A program made the position numbers and the translations under genes. The notes under the pieces are model-generated. The model did not search any database and was not told the origin of the DNA. It saw only the letters and a program-made list of their open reading frames with translations. From CBDBND01 sp965262665 (GTDB taxonomy: Bacteria; Pseudomonadota; Alphaproteobacteria; Rhodospirillales; Rhodospirillaceae), in NCBI GenBank assembly GCA_965262665.1, contig CBDHFR010000004.1, positions 372,001 to 436,000 of the forward strand: 64,000 nt of DNA. The letters run 5' to 3'. Of the stretch, positions 38,197-47,063 are shown piece by piece (the stretch's first letter is position 1; each line of letters starts with the position of its first letter).

Positions 38197-39783
38197 CTAG
38201 GATTTGCTTTTCTTTTTTGTCGTTCTTCGATGCCGCCGGTCGTGGCTAAGCCGCTCTTCCAGGGCTTCAATGAACAGGTCAACACAGCGCAGCCGGGCGT
38301 AGCGCTTTGTATTGGCGGGAATCAGATGCCAAGGAGCATGCGCGGTCGACGTGCGTTCGACCATGTGATGTACCGCTGCTTCATAAAGATCCCACTTTTC
38401 CCGATTGCGCCAATCTTCGTCGGTCAGTTTCCATTGTTTGTATTCGACCTTGGCCCGCTTTTTGAATCGCTTGAGCTGCTCTTCCGGTGTGACGTGCAAC
38501 CAAAACTTCTGCACCACAGCACCATTGTCCACCAACATCTCTTCAAAGTCGGTGATCTCACCATAGGAGCGCAGTAAGGCTGGCTCGGAGATAAAGCTTT
38601 CGATCCATTCCACCAAGACTCGGCCATACCAAGAGCGGTCGAACACCGTGATGGTGCCAGCACGTCCGAGCCGACGCCAAAAACGCCAAAGGTAATGACG
38701 GGCCCGTTCTTCGTCTGTGGGTGCTGCTATGGGAACAACATGATAGTCGCGCAGGTCCAGCCCATGGGTGAGATGGCGAATGGTGCCGCCTTTGCCGGCA
38801 GCGTCCCACCCTTCGAAAACCAATACGGTCGATATGCCCTGCTCCCGCGCCTGGGCCTGCAAAGGTGCCAATCGGGCCTCTTGAATTTTGAGGGTTTCAG
38901 CAAACATGTCCTTATCGACGTCGCGGCTCATGTCGAGACTGCTGAGCACTGACGTTGCACCAACTGGCAATTGCGTTGGGGGCGCAATGTCGGGTTTAGT
39001 CGTTTGTCCCTTGACAAACTTTTTGCTGCCTTTCTTTGATTTCTTCTTGGTCTTCTTTGGTTTGGGAGGCCTGCGAGCATCAAGATGCGCTTCAAGAACA
39101 TCTGCAAATAGATCGACGGCTGCAGCTGTACGGTGACACTGGTTGCTGCCCTCGATCAAATGCCAAACGGCAACATCGGAAGACGTGGCCCGGATACCTG
39201 TCTCTGCAGCCGCCACATAGTCGTCGTATTTCTCAAGCTTCTCCCAGTCACGTTCATCCACCCGCCAATGTTCAAGCGGATCAGACTTGATTGCCGACAG
39301 TCGCCCTTCTTGGTTTTCCTTGCTCAGATGGAACCAGACCTTGAATAAAAGCGCTCCGTCCATGGCTAGGGCCCGCTCAAAACGTTCCACCTGTTCCAGG
39401 GCTGCGGTGTATGCATCTTCGTCGAGAACATCACTGACCCGGTTTTGCACAACCCGGTCCCACCAGGCATGGAAATAGAGTCCGATGGACCCCGCTGGCG
39501 CAAGCGCACGCCAATAACGCCAATAGGGCGGCTGCTCCCGTTCTTCGTCTGTCGGCTCACCAAAAGCTTGAACGTGAATCCAGCGCGGATCCATCCAATG
39601 GGTCAGCGTGTTAGCCACCTGCAATTGGCCGGACCCTTTGATGCCGGCGAATTGAACGAAAACCGGGCAAGGCTCTAACCGGAGTCGCTGCTGCAAATCA
39701 ATAAGGCGCATACGGCGCGCGTCGACCGCGGCGTCAAATGTGTCTTGATCGAGCGATTGTGCCTTGGAGACCGTTTCAAACAT
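38197..39783 (-). CDS. Two-domain polyphosphate kinase 2 family protein (PAP-like)
   Basis: The 528-residue protein contains two PPK2 domains. The C-terminal one is complete: VFEGWDAAGKGGTIRHLTHG (Walker A), HYLWRFWRRLGRAGTITVFDRSWYGRV, seen in TVFDRSWYGRVLVEW (Walker B). The N-terminal one is degenerate (QFAGIKGSGQLQVANTL and YFHAWWDRVVQNRV replace those motifs). Two-domain PPK2 proteins are typically polyphosphate:AMP phosphotransferases that make ADP from AMP. A Lys-rich linker, about residues 235-260, joins the domains. Confidence 0.88.
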   Translation of the reverse strand: MFETVSKAQSLDQDTFDAAVDARRMRLIDLQQRLRLEPCPVFVQFAGIKGSGQLQVANTLTHWMDPRWIHVQAFGEPTDEEREQPPYWRYWRALAPAGSIGLYFHAWWDRVVQNRVSDVLDEDAYTAALEQVERFERALAMDGALLFKVWFHLSKENQEGRLSAIKSDPLEHWRVDERDWEKLEKYDDYVAAAETGIRATSSDVAVWHLIEGSNQCHRTAAAVDLFADVLEAHLDARRPPKPKKTKKKSKKGSKKFVKGQTTKPDIAPPTQLPVGATSVLSSLDMSRDVDKDMFAETLKIQEARLAPLQAQAREQGISTVLVFEGWDAAGKGGTIRHLTHGLDLRDYHVVPIAAPTDEERARHYLWRFWRRLGRAGTITVFDRSWYGRVLVEWIESFISEPALLRSYGEITDFEEMLVDNGAVVQKFWLHVTPEEQLKRFKKRAKVEYKQWKLTDEDWRNREKWDLYEAAVHHMVERTSTAHAPWHLIPANTKRYARLRCVDLFIEALEERLSHDRRHRRTTKKKSKS

Positions 39784-39902
39784 GCCGTCGCCTCCCGATT
39801 CTTCCCCAACTTAGGGATTAAACAGAACGCACGGCTTCGACTACGGTCAAGACCTTAGATCAAAAGATGTTTTTAGAGGCGAAAGAAAAGGGCTCAAGCG
39901 TC

Positions 39903-40196
39903 TTATTCAGCGTGCCAATTATCCATCAAGAACTGGGAGATATCCGGGTTTACGTTGAACCAGCGGGCGTCATTGTTGGTGCTGTCTACCACCACCAACT
40001 TGTCATCCATGTTGAGCGCGCCCCACACCTTGTTGCCAACGTATTGGGCGTCATATTCGCCGTGCATGTAGTAGATCCCAGCGCCCAATTTGGCCCAGGA
40101 ACAACCAAATGCCTCTATGGTTTCGCGAACCAGTTCATCCCCTTTTTCAGGACGCAATTGGTGGAAACAGATGAAAATATTACGTGACGATGCCAT
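39903..40196 (-). CDS. Small uncharacterised protein (SinR-like/Cas2-like ferredoxin fold possible)
   Basis: The 97-residue protein begins MASSRNIFICFHQLRPEKGD and continues SWAKLGAGIYYMHGEYDAQY and KLVVVDSTNNDARWFNVNPD. A beta-alpha-beta start and a later strand ending in a D-S-T motif resemble the small ferredoxin-like SinR family. No CRISPR genes are near. I would leave the function open. Confidence 0.5.
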   Translation of the reverse strand: MASSRNIFICFHQLRPEKGDELVRETIEAFGCSWAKLGAGIYYMHGEYDAQYVGNKVWGALNMDDKLVVVDSTNNDARWFNVNPDISQFLMDNWHAE

Positions 40197-40314
40197 CCCA
40201 CATCTCCGGAGAGTTGTTTATTTGGTTGGTCTCACCTCGCCAGCACTCTGCCGGTCGAGGACTATTCATTCGTAAACAGTTGGCGTCAAACGTTTTTACG
40301 AGGGTCCGGGGGCA

Positions 40315-40689
40315 GAAATCAACCCCTAGAGCGTTTCCGAGGTTGACCAACTTGCGGCCCCAGGGTTTGGCTTCGTTCAAAAAGCTGACCCAAATCTCGA
40401 TGAACCACACAGCGCAAATGCCCTAGATCACCGGCAGCATGTCCGGCCCGAAGGGTGACCAGCCGCCTAAGATTTCGACTGTGTAGCCGGTGACGATGAA
40501 CAGGATCAGGACCATACGCGGGTGTTGGTCCGACATCAGAAGCGAGTGCAACAAACGCGTGCGTTCCGTTGGCGCAACATCGGTGGAGCGCATAAAGAGA
40601 AACGTGCGCTGATCAACCACGAAATCGGACCCGTAGGAATAGCCGACAATGATCATGTGGATCATGAAGGCGAGCATGACCGACTCCAT
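40315..40689 (-). pseudogene. Two- or three-helix membrane protein with in-frame TAG
   Basis: The gene starts at 40689, overlapping the SDR stop (MESVMLAFMIHMIIVGYSYG), and has a second helix at MVLILFIVTGYTVEILGGW. It meets a TAG at 40423-40425 after DMLPVI. The same frame continues GICAVWFIEIWVSFLNEAKP, a third helix-like stretch, so the TAG looks like a nonsense change (TGG to TAG) in a longer protein. The natural end is unclear, near 40315 or further. The family is unknown. Confidence 0.55.
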
Positions 40690-41465
40690 CAGGCGCTCTC
40701 CTCTTCCCGCCTCTCCGCCTGCTTGTCCCAATCGCTGGGGTCTTTGGCGCCGAAGGCCCTGGGATTCATTTGCCGGGTGACGATGGGGATGGTCGAGCCG
40801 TCAGGTTCGAAAAACTGACCCGCAGTTTCCACCGTCAGATCATCGATAATCTTTTTGAGATAGCCCGCGCTCTCTTCAGGTTCGAACACGCCCATACTCA
40901 AAGTCGATTTGGATTTGACGAAGCCTGGATGGCCACAGGCCACGGCAATGCCGCGCGGCCCAAGCATGAGGGAGAGCTGCATCACCACTTGATTGAGTGC
41001 CGACTTGGACGAGCGAAAAAGGACCAAGCCCGCTGGCGGTTTGGCGCCAATGCGGCTGGAGACAAAGTACATTTTCTTTTGATCGCTCGCCTCGACATGC
41101 TCGATAAACGCTTCGGCCAGTTTCATTTGTGCCATGCAGTTGACTTTAAAAGCGTCGAACCAAGCGTCGTAGTCGGTCTCGCCAAACTCTCCCATGGGAT
41201 TGTTGGTCTTCGCCGCGTTGCCCAGCAAAACATCGATGGGCGTGGCGCGGAGTTCTTCGGCAAGGGCTTCAATGGTTTCGAAGTCGGCCAGATCCAAGGC
41301 GTGAATAGACAGCCGGTCATCGTGATCAGCACCGAGTGCTTTGAGATCGTCGGCGCTATCGGGATCGCGCACCGCGGCGATGACACGCCAGCCGTCTTCG
41401 AGATAAACCTTGGCAAAGCCAAAGCCGATGCCGCGGTTAGCACCGGTAATAAAGACAGTGGGCAT
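40689..41465 (-). CDS. Short-chain dehydrogenase/reductase-like protein lacking the catalytic Tyr
   Basis: The 258-residue protein has the NAD(P)-binding motif TVFITGANRGIGFGFAKVYL, the NAG-like motif LLGNAAKTN, and Ser in YFVSSRIGAK. The YxxxK active site reads FRSSK, with Phe in place of the usual Tyr. It may therefore not reduce carbonyls in the classical way. It lies in a minus-strand run with the nitrilase-like gene upstream (stop and start nearly overlapping at 41465) and the small membrane protein downstream. Confidence 0.85.
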   Translation of the reverse strand: MPTVFITGANRGIGFGFAKVYLEDGWRVIAAVRDPDSADDLKALGADHDDRLSIHALDLADFETIEALAEELRATPIDVLLGNAAKTNNPMGEFGETDYDAWFDAFKVNCMAQMKLAEAFIEHVEASDQKKMYFVSSRIGAKPPAGLVLFRSSKSALNQVVMQLSLMLGPRGIAVACGHPGFVKSKSTLSMGVFEPEESAGYLKKIIDDLTVETAGQFFEPDGSTIPIVTRQMNPRAFGAKDPSDWDKQAERREEESA

Positions 41466-42472
41466 TAGCCCTCCTCCGGCTCGATGATACCGGCGGCTTT
41501 GAGACGGGCCAAAACATCTTTCTGCACGCCTGCCATATGATCCCGGGATGGCGGCCGGTCGGCCAAGCTGTTGGGAGGCCAGATGTCCTTGGCGTACGTG
41601 TCGCGATAGAGCTCTGTGCGCTGGCGGGTGAGGAAATTGTTGATCTCGGGCCGATTGCGGTGCCGCCGCAAGGCGGAGATGTTGATATCGGCAAGCGCCG
41701 TCATGCTTTCCCCTTGCCCCGCCTCGGCCAACACCCGGCCGGTATAGTCTACGATACGGGAACCGCCATCGCAGGTGTGCTCACCCATGGGAAAAGGTTT
41801 GTGGGTGGCGAGGTTGGCGGACACCACATACATCAGGTTCTCGATGGCCCGCGCCTGCTTCATCACGTTCTTCGGATTGTGCGCCAAATTGAGCGGATCA
41901 GCACAGGGATGGCAGAGCACTTCCGCGCCGCACAAGGCAAAGGTTTGGATCAGTTCCGGATACTGCATTTCTTCAGATGCCACGGAACAGAGAGCGCCGA
42001 TGGGTGTCTTAACGACGGGAAACACGGCATCAAGACCGTAGAGATCGAGGTAACGGTCCCAATAGTCGTGCGGTGTCGGTGTGTAGACGGAATTGAGCCG
42101 GCGATAGCGCAGCGCAACGTTGCCGGTGTCATCGAAAATGACGCAGGCCTGAAAATAGGTGTCGGGAAAGTTCTCGTCTCGCTCGTACGCGTTGGCGCAG
42201 AGGAAGACGCCATTATCGCTGGCGATCTTGGCCAGCGCATCCTACTCGGGGCCGTTGATATCCAACGCGGCCCAATCCCGCCATTTGTCGGGCGGAAAAC
42301 CCATGGAGAAATTAGTCAGCACATATTCCGGCAGGACTATCAGCTCCATGTCGGCCCCACCCATGTGCTTGGCACCTGGCACAAGTGTGCCCACCCGTTC
42401 AATCGCCTCCATGATCATGGCGCGGGCCGATTCTTTGTCCGCACAGCCGTTGATGGGATAGCAGGCGACCAT
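41465..42472 (-). pseudogene. Carbon-nitrogen hydrolase (nitrilase family) with in-frame TAG
   Basis: The N-terminal part (42472-42242) reads MVACYPINGCADKESARAMI and ELIVLPEYVLTNFSMG with the catalytic Glu in LPEY, then hits TAG at 42242-42244. The same frame continues DALAKIASDNGVFLCANAYE, RYRRLNSVYTPTPHDYWD (Lys position replaced in this view by Arg) and CGAEVLCHPCADPLN. It ends at 41465. Repairing one codon gives a full-length nitrilase-like enzyme. A protein starting at 42025 would lack the catalytic Glu. Confidence 0.8.
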
Positions 42473-42625
42473 CGGCGGTAACTCAGAGTCTGCTTACGGT
42501 ATAGCCTGCCGCCAGGACGACGGTGCATGGCGAATCGCAGGCACATCGTGAGTTAACCAATTGTTTCCCTTTAGCGCTTTTAAGGAAATGGCTTAGACAT
42601 CCTAAATCAGGGGATGCGTTCAGTG

Positions 42626-42672
42626 GACGGCGGCCACCGGGTTAATGACCCAAGGGGCCGTCGTTCTTTTTT
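42626..42672 (+). terminator. Terminator-like hairpin on the plus strand
   Basis: GACGGCGGCC at 42626-42635 can pair, with two G-U pairs, with GGCCGTCGTT at 42656-42665. An inner GGGT/ACCC stem lies in the loop, and CTTTTTT follows at 42666-42672. No plus-strand gene lies just upstream, so it may end a short RNA or be incidental. Confidence 0.4.
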
Positions 42673-42710
42673 GGATGCAACCCATAGTCGTGCTCACGCG
42701 TTAATAGGGT

Positions 42711-42845
42711 ATGACACACAGACTCACCCTATTGTTGGTGACGCTTGTGTTGGTCCTCGGAGCCTTTGTTGCTCTGAACACCGTTGGTCCGACGATCGAC
42801 ATCAGCGCACCCTCACCCTTAAGTCCGTTCTTCCCGTCTCGGTAA
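42711..42845 (+). CDS. 44-residue membrane or secreted peptide
   Basis: An ATG at 42711 opens MTHRLTLLLVTLVLVLGAFV followed by ALNTVGPTIDISAPSPLSPF and a TAA at 42843-42845. The N-terminal half is a clear signal peptide or membrane helix and the C-terminal half is rich in Pro and Ser. The gene overlaps no other on either strand. There is no convincing ribosome site, so expression is uncertain. Confidence 0.45.
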   Translation: MTHRLTLLLVTLVLVLGAFVALNTVGPTIDISAPSPLSPFFPSR

Positions 42846-42868
42846 CGGAGATCGGTTAGGCGCTTTTA

Positions 42869-43798
42869 TTAGCGCCATCCGGTCTCACAAATCTCAACCC
42901 GTTCCCCACATGGCCCGAGAAATGCGAATGCACGCGCTCCGTTGTAAGGAGGCGTAGCAATGACTGTTGGTTGTGAAAGGATCACAGCATTGGAACAATT
43001 TGCGACAGCGTTGTAAGCCGCTTCGATGGTGTCGCTGGCTTATGTGACCATACAAGCGCCTCCATCAAAGTGACCCGCAACGGCCGGTTCAGGATCGATA
43101 AAGTCGGCGGGACATCCATGCATTTCGATCCCGCCAAGACCTGTCCCTTCCGAATAGCCTTTGTGAATATCCAGGTGATAAGGCGTGCCACTGGGAATTC
43201 GCCAGGCATCGTGAATGGCGCCTTTGTCGTGGAATGATGTGAGGATAGTCTCCATACCGAGTGTATCGCAGTAAAAAGCCGTGGTTACGTCGTATTCGCC
43301 GGTGTTCAGCGACACTTCAAAAATATGTCCTACTTGATTATCCGACTGGGGGAAAGCACGCCCCTCGGGTTGAGTCACGGCCATGGTCAGGGTTAAATGC
43401 GTTCCGCCGGGAACAAAGCCGTGAAAATACCGGTGCACATTGCTGGCGAACTCCGAAAAGTCGATGTCTTCCGGCGGTCCCATGGGGCGGAAGTCAGGAT
43501 AGGCGTTGAGGTGTTCAAACACGTCATCAATTTCGCGGGTGACCAGTATCTCCACCCCCGCCCAACGCGCAGCCTTGGCCAGGCTGCGCGGCCGTTCTTC
43601 TCCTTTGACCACGCGAATCATGCCCCGGTTGGCACCGACGGAGCGAACAATGACCGCCTTTTGTCCTGCGCTACCCGAATCAATGCCCCAGGCCTGTTCC
43701 ATTTCAGTAGACAGCATTTCATCGGCAAGAACTTCCCAACCGAGACCGTTGATCAACATACCGTTCAGCGTATCCGGATCGGGACAGGACATGGTCAT
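42869..43798 (-). pseudogene. VOC-family protein with in-frame TAA
   Basis: The product starts MTMSCPDPDTLNGMLINGLG and has two VOC modules, with metal-ligand candidates in GGTHLTLTMAV, NQVGHIFEVSL and GLGGIEMHG. A TAA at 43040-43042 follows GACMVT, but the same frame goes on ASDTIEAAYNAVANCSNAVI to a natural end FLGPCGERVEICETGWR at 42869. About 57 residues of the second module are thus cut off. It resembles the two-module VOC protein at 45.9 kb. Confidence 0.8.
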
Positions 43799-43862
43799 GC
43801 ATTCGAGGGCGGTAACGAGAGAACGTTCAGGGTCTAGTGACTTTTTTAAAATTCGAGCGAAT

Positions 43863-44902
43863 TTATGGATTGATTGTTTTTTGACGGGCGAAGGCTGCTT
43901 TGCCTTCTAGAATTTGATCGTAGAGCGCTTGAGACTCTCCTCCGAGAGTGTCGATCAAGCGTTTGTGGGTCGGTGCTGTCACCCGCCGCCAGTTCGCTTT
44001 CTCAGTTTCGGAAAGGGCGTAAGGGACAATGCCCTGATCACGGACAAAGTCCAGGTGTTCTGCGTCTCGGCCGCGCACAATTTGACGCAGCTCTTTTGAC
44101 GGGACAAAACTCTGTTCAATGACCTTCCGATTTTCTGCAGACAGATCATCGAACCAACTTTTGTTGGCCATGATGACCCCTGGATTGAGGGAGTGGTAAG
44201 TCAATGCCAAATTGGGCGCCAGTTGATACAGGCCAACAGCTCGGTACATGGCAATGTTGGTGGCTCCGCCGTCCACTAAGCCGGTTTCCAGACCGGGGAT
44301 CATGTCATTGAAAGGCAACGGCACCACATCAGCATTGGTGACTTCCAGAAAAAGCGAGCGGCTTCACCGCCAGCGGCACGCATGCGTATATCGTCGAGAT
44401 CGGATGGAACACGTACAGGAGTGCGGGCAAAGACGATGTGCCAACCGGAGTCGATCCATTGGATAAAATGAACGCCCCGGTCTGCAAAAAGCGTACGGAC
44501 AGGTTCAGCAATAACGGTATCGAGAATGAAATCAGCTTCTATGAAACTGTCAAATAGATAGGGCGCCATGAGCAGGGCCATCTCCGGAACGGCGGTGGCG
44601 GTGCCGGGGACAGTAAGCATGGCCGCTTGCGCTCTTCCTCGTCGCAGAGTGGCCATCATGGTTTCTTCTGTGCCCACCTGACCGTCGATCATCAGGCTGA
44701 CATCAATACCACCGGTAAAATCCCGCTCCAGGTTTTCTTCGAATGTGAAAAAGGAGTCCATGAACGGGCCCTGTTCTTTGACCAGAGCAACGAACACCAT
44801 AGATCGTGATTGGGATCGGTCTTGCGCCCATCCGCCGAAGGGGAGGTACAATACAGACAGCACCAGGACGATGACTGTTGATATGGCGGGCATGCGGATC
44901 AT
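43863..44902 (-). pseudogene. TRAP-type substrate-binding protein (DctP family), frameshifted, orphan
   Basis: The 5' frame has a signal peptide (MIRMPAISTVIVLVLSVLYL), GTEETMMATLRRGRAQAAML and DLDDIRMRAAGGEAARFF, typical of DctP. It breaks at a T run (plus-strand A5 at 44349-44353), where one restored base gives LEVTNADVVPLPFNDMIPGL and continues to 43863. No dctQ or dctM gene is adjacent, so it is an orphan binding protein. Its sequence differs clearly from the DctP at 14.2 kb. Confidence 0.8.
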
Positions 44903-44997
44903 GGATCCAGCCCTAGGGGGACGGTGGCAAGCCCGTCAATTCGAGGCTCAAACGTCTCCGCTTGATCCCTGCCCACCAGCCTGATAGCCGGTAGTCC

Positions 44998-45432
44998 ATG
45001 ACCGTTTCCCTTATTGCTGTTTTCACCAGCGCCTTTTTGGCGGCAACTATATTGCCGTTTTCCTCAGAGGTGGTTCTCGGCGCCGCCCTGACCGATGAGT
45101 CGCTCAACCGATGGATCTTGTGGGCGGCTGCAACGGCCGGCAACACGCTAGGGGCCGTGGTTAATTGGGGTGTGGGCCGGTTTACCACGCTCTATCGCGA
45201 CCGCCGCTGGTTCCCGGCTTCATCCGAACAGATGAGCAAAGCGGACGCCTGGTTTCAGCACTACGGAGTTTGGTCTCTGTTGATGGCCTGGCTGCCGCTG
45301 GTTGGGGATGCGCTCACGGTCGTAGGTGGGTTGCTGCGCGTACGTCTGAGTGTGTTTGTAATTCTGGTTGGTGCCGGTAAGGGCGCAAGATACGCGGCCG
45401 TCGTGGCCGGTGTAGACGCGTTGGTGTTTTGA
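44998..45432 (+). CDS. YqaA/DedA-like small membrane protein
   Basis: The 144-residue protein has about four hydrophobic segments, with FLAATILPFSSEVVLGAALT near the start and SLLMAWLPLVGDALTVVGGLL later. The pattern PFSSEVVL plus WLPLVGDALT matches the YqaA branch of DedA/SNARE-associated membrane proteins, presumed lipid transporters or scramblases. The frame is intact and ends at 45432, eight bases before the convergent GNAT gene. Confidence 0.8.
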   Translation: MTVSLIAVFTSAFLAATILPFSSEVVLGAALTDESLNRWILWAAATAGNTLGAVVNWGVGRFTTLYRDRRWFPASSEQMSKADAWFQHYGVWSLLMAWLPLVGDALTVVGGLLRVRLSVFVILVGAGKGARYAAVVAGVDALVF

Positions 45433-45439
45433 CAGACCC

Positions 45440-45904
45440 TTACTCTTCGTCTTCCAGCACCATCAAATTACGGCGGAAGTGTTCTTCACCAACAACGATT
45501 TCGTCATGTCCTGATGTTTTGAAACCGTACCTCTCAAAAACGCGGACGCTCATTTCGCTGGCTTCGGCAAAAAACTTATTGATCCCGTGAGCCCGCGCTT
45601 CTTCAAGCACATGACCGACCAATGCGGTGGCAATGCCCTTACCGGAACTGTCCGGGCGGATGTACAGCGACGCGATATGTCCGTTCTGTTCATAACCGCA
45701 AAACCCGAGCGGTCCGGTATCATCGACGGCCACGTAGGTAACAGGGCTTAGAATAAAGCGCATGAAACTTTCTTCCGTTGCCGAGTTGGCCCACGCCTCC
45801 AATTGCTCGTGCGAATAATGTTCTGCACCTTGGACTTGGATAGCACTGCGATAGAGCTCAATCAGTTCGACGAGATCGGTTTCTTCAACGTGGCGGATTT
45901 CCAT
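45440..45904 (-). CDS. GNAT-family N-acetyltransferase
   Basis: The 154-residue protein starts MEIRHVEETDLVELIELYRS and has the acetyl-CoA-binding motif IRPDSSGKGIATALVGHVLE (Q/RxxGxG/A type) followed by FFAEASEMSVRVFERYGFKT. The YGF part is the common end of motif B. Substrate unknown. The VOC gene upstream ends 14 bases before its start, so the two may be one operon. Confidence 0.9.
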   Translation of the reverse strand: MEIRHVEETDLVELIELYRSAIQVQGAEHYSHEQLEAWANSATEESFMRFILSPVTYVAVDDTGPLGFCGYEQNGHIASLYIRPDSSGKGIATALVGHVLEEARAHGINKFFAEASEMSVRVFERYGFKTSGHDEIVVGEEHFRRNLMVLEDEE

Positions 45905-45918
45905 GACAGCTAACCTTG

Positions 45919-46896
45919 CTACCGTTCCGTAAACTCGAACATTTCTTCGTTGGGACCCTTAACCAACATCATACGATAGGCATCGCCGTCACCGCTAATC
46001 TCTGTCGGTGCCTGCACAATCTCATAATTCATGTCTTTGAGGCGTCCATGCAAAGCATCAAGGTCACCGGTGTCGTGGGTCAACAAAGAAAAGCCGAGTT
46101 TTCCGGGTTGCATGCGGCCGGTCAGGCGTTTCCCGGTGCGGTCATAGAAGTGCACGCACAGAATTTTACCGCTGGCTTCGCCTTCATCGGCCCAAAGTAA
46201 GAAATGGACACGGGTACCGTGAGGCACGCCCGTCAGATCATCCACTTTGTTGCGGTATTCATCGGGTGTTTCATCGTCCCCTACGGCAATGAGTCCCAAG
46301 CCCTCACCATAAAATCTACGCGTTTCGTCAAGATCACCAGCGACAACGGAGATGGTGGGGATTTCCGAAAACGGCCCGTCTGGCAATCCAGCCCGCATGG
46401 ACGTGGTCGCATGGACATGGCCGACCATGATGAGAATGGGCACGCCGTCCGGTCCGGAAAACAAACATTCTTCGCTGATGGTAGAGCCGATCTGGTGTTT
46501 CACCGGTGATGAGCGAAAGTTGTAACCGGCCTGTTCGATTCGGTCCACATAGGGCGCGATGGGATCCTCCACATAAAAGTCGAGGGCTTTAGGTCCCACA
46601 TCGGTACCGGAATCTGGATTTTCCGAGCCGAAATCCAGCCGCACCTTTTCCATGACACCCGGCGTGTATTGCACCAGGCGCAGCCAACCAACGGGGTAAC
46701 CTTTACAGGACAGTTCGGCAAACCGCGCCGTTGCGCCGTTGTCCAGACCCCAAGCAGACAGCAACGAGGCCGGCAGGTCCCCTTCCCGCGCCACCCGCAA
46801 TTCCATGATGTCCCGGAAAAGGGTGAGGGCTTGATCAATATCGGTCACTCCGACAGTCGCCATGCGCATGGCCCCTGCGTAGCCGCTTTTTGCCAT
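45919..46896 (-). CDS. Two-module VOC-family protein
   Basis: The 325-residue protein has two VOC modules. The first starts AGAMRMATVGVTDIDQALTL and the second at SEIPTISVVAGDLDETRRFY. Possible ligands are in GTRVHFLLWADEGE and the C-terminal EEMFEFTER. No metal site is plain in the first module. It is intact and has the same overall plan as the broken gene at 42.9-43.8 kb. Confidence 0.88.
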   Translation of the reverse strand: MAKSGYAGAMRMATVGVTDIDQALTLFRDIMELRVAREGDLPASLLSAWGLDNGATARFAELSCKGYPVGWLRLVQYTPGVMEKVRLDFGSENPDSGTDVGPKALDFYVEDPIAPYVDRIEQAGYNFRSSPVKHQIGSTISEECLFSGPDGVPILIMVGHVHATTSMRAGLPDGPFSEIPTISVVAGDLDETRRFYGEGLGLIAVGDDETPDEYRNKVDDLTGVPHGTRVHFLLWADEGEASGKILCVHFYDRTGKRLTGRMQPGKLGFSLLTHDTGDLDALHGRLKDMNYEIVQAPTEISGDGDAYRMMLVKGPNEEMFEFTER

Positions 46897-47063
46897 AAAA
46901 CCGTCCCCCGAACGTCCCTGTCGTCGCCCCCTTGGCGCACTCGCGCTTTAGGGAGTCTTTTGTCGTCCCTCCGATGAGGCCTATTATGAGCAGACGCCGC
47001 CAGGACACAACGGGAGTCTTGACGGATTAACAAGCGTCATCAAAGACGTGGTGGGAGGGACAT

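Noticed and set aside
39903..40196. Cas2 protein
   Set aside because: The size and ferredoxin-like start fit loosely, but there is no cas1, no repeats and no typical Cas2 active-site pattern.
40423..43042. Recoding of TAG (for example pyrrolysine) to explain in-frame stops
   Set aside because: Several intact genes here end normally in TAG (cysS, amrB, amrA, dctP, dctQ, dctM), one of the three stops is TAA, and no Pyl-type gene is visible. Nonsense mutation is simpler.
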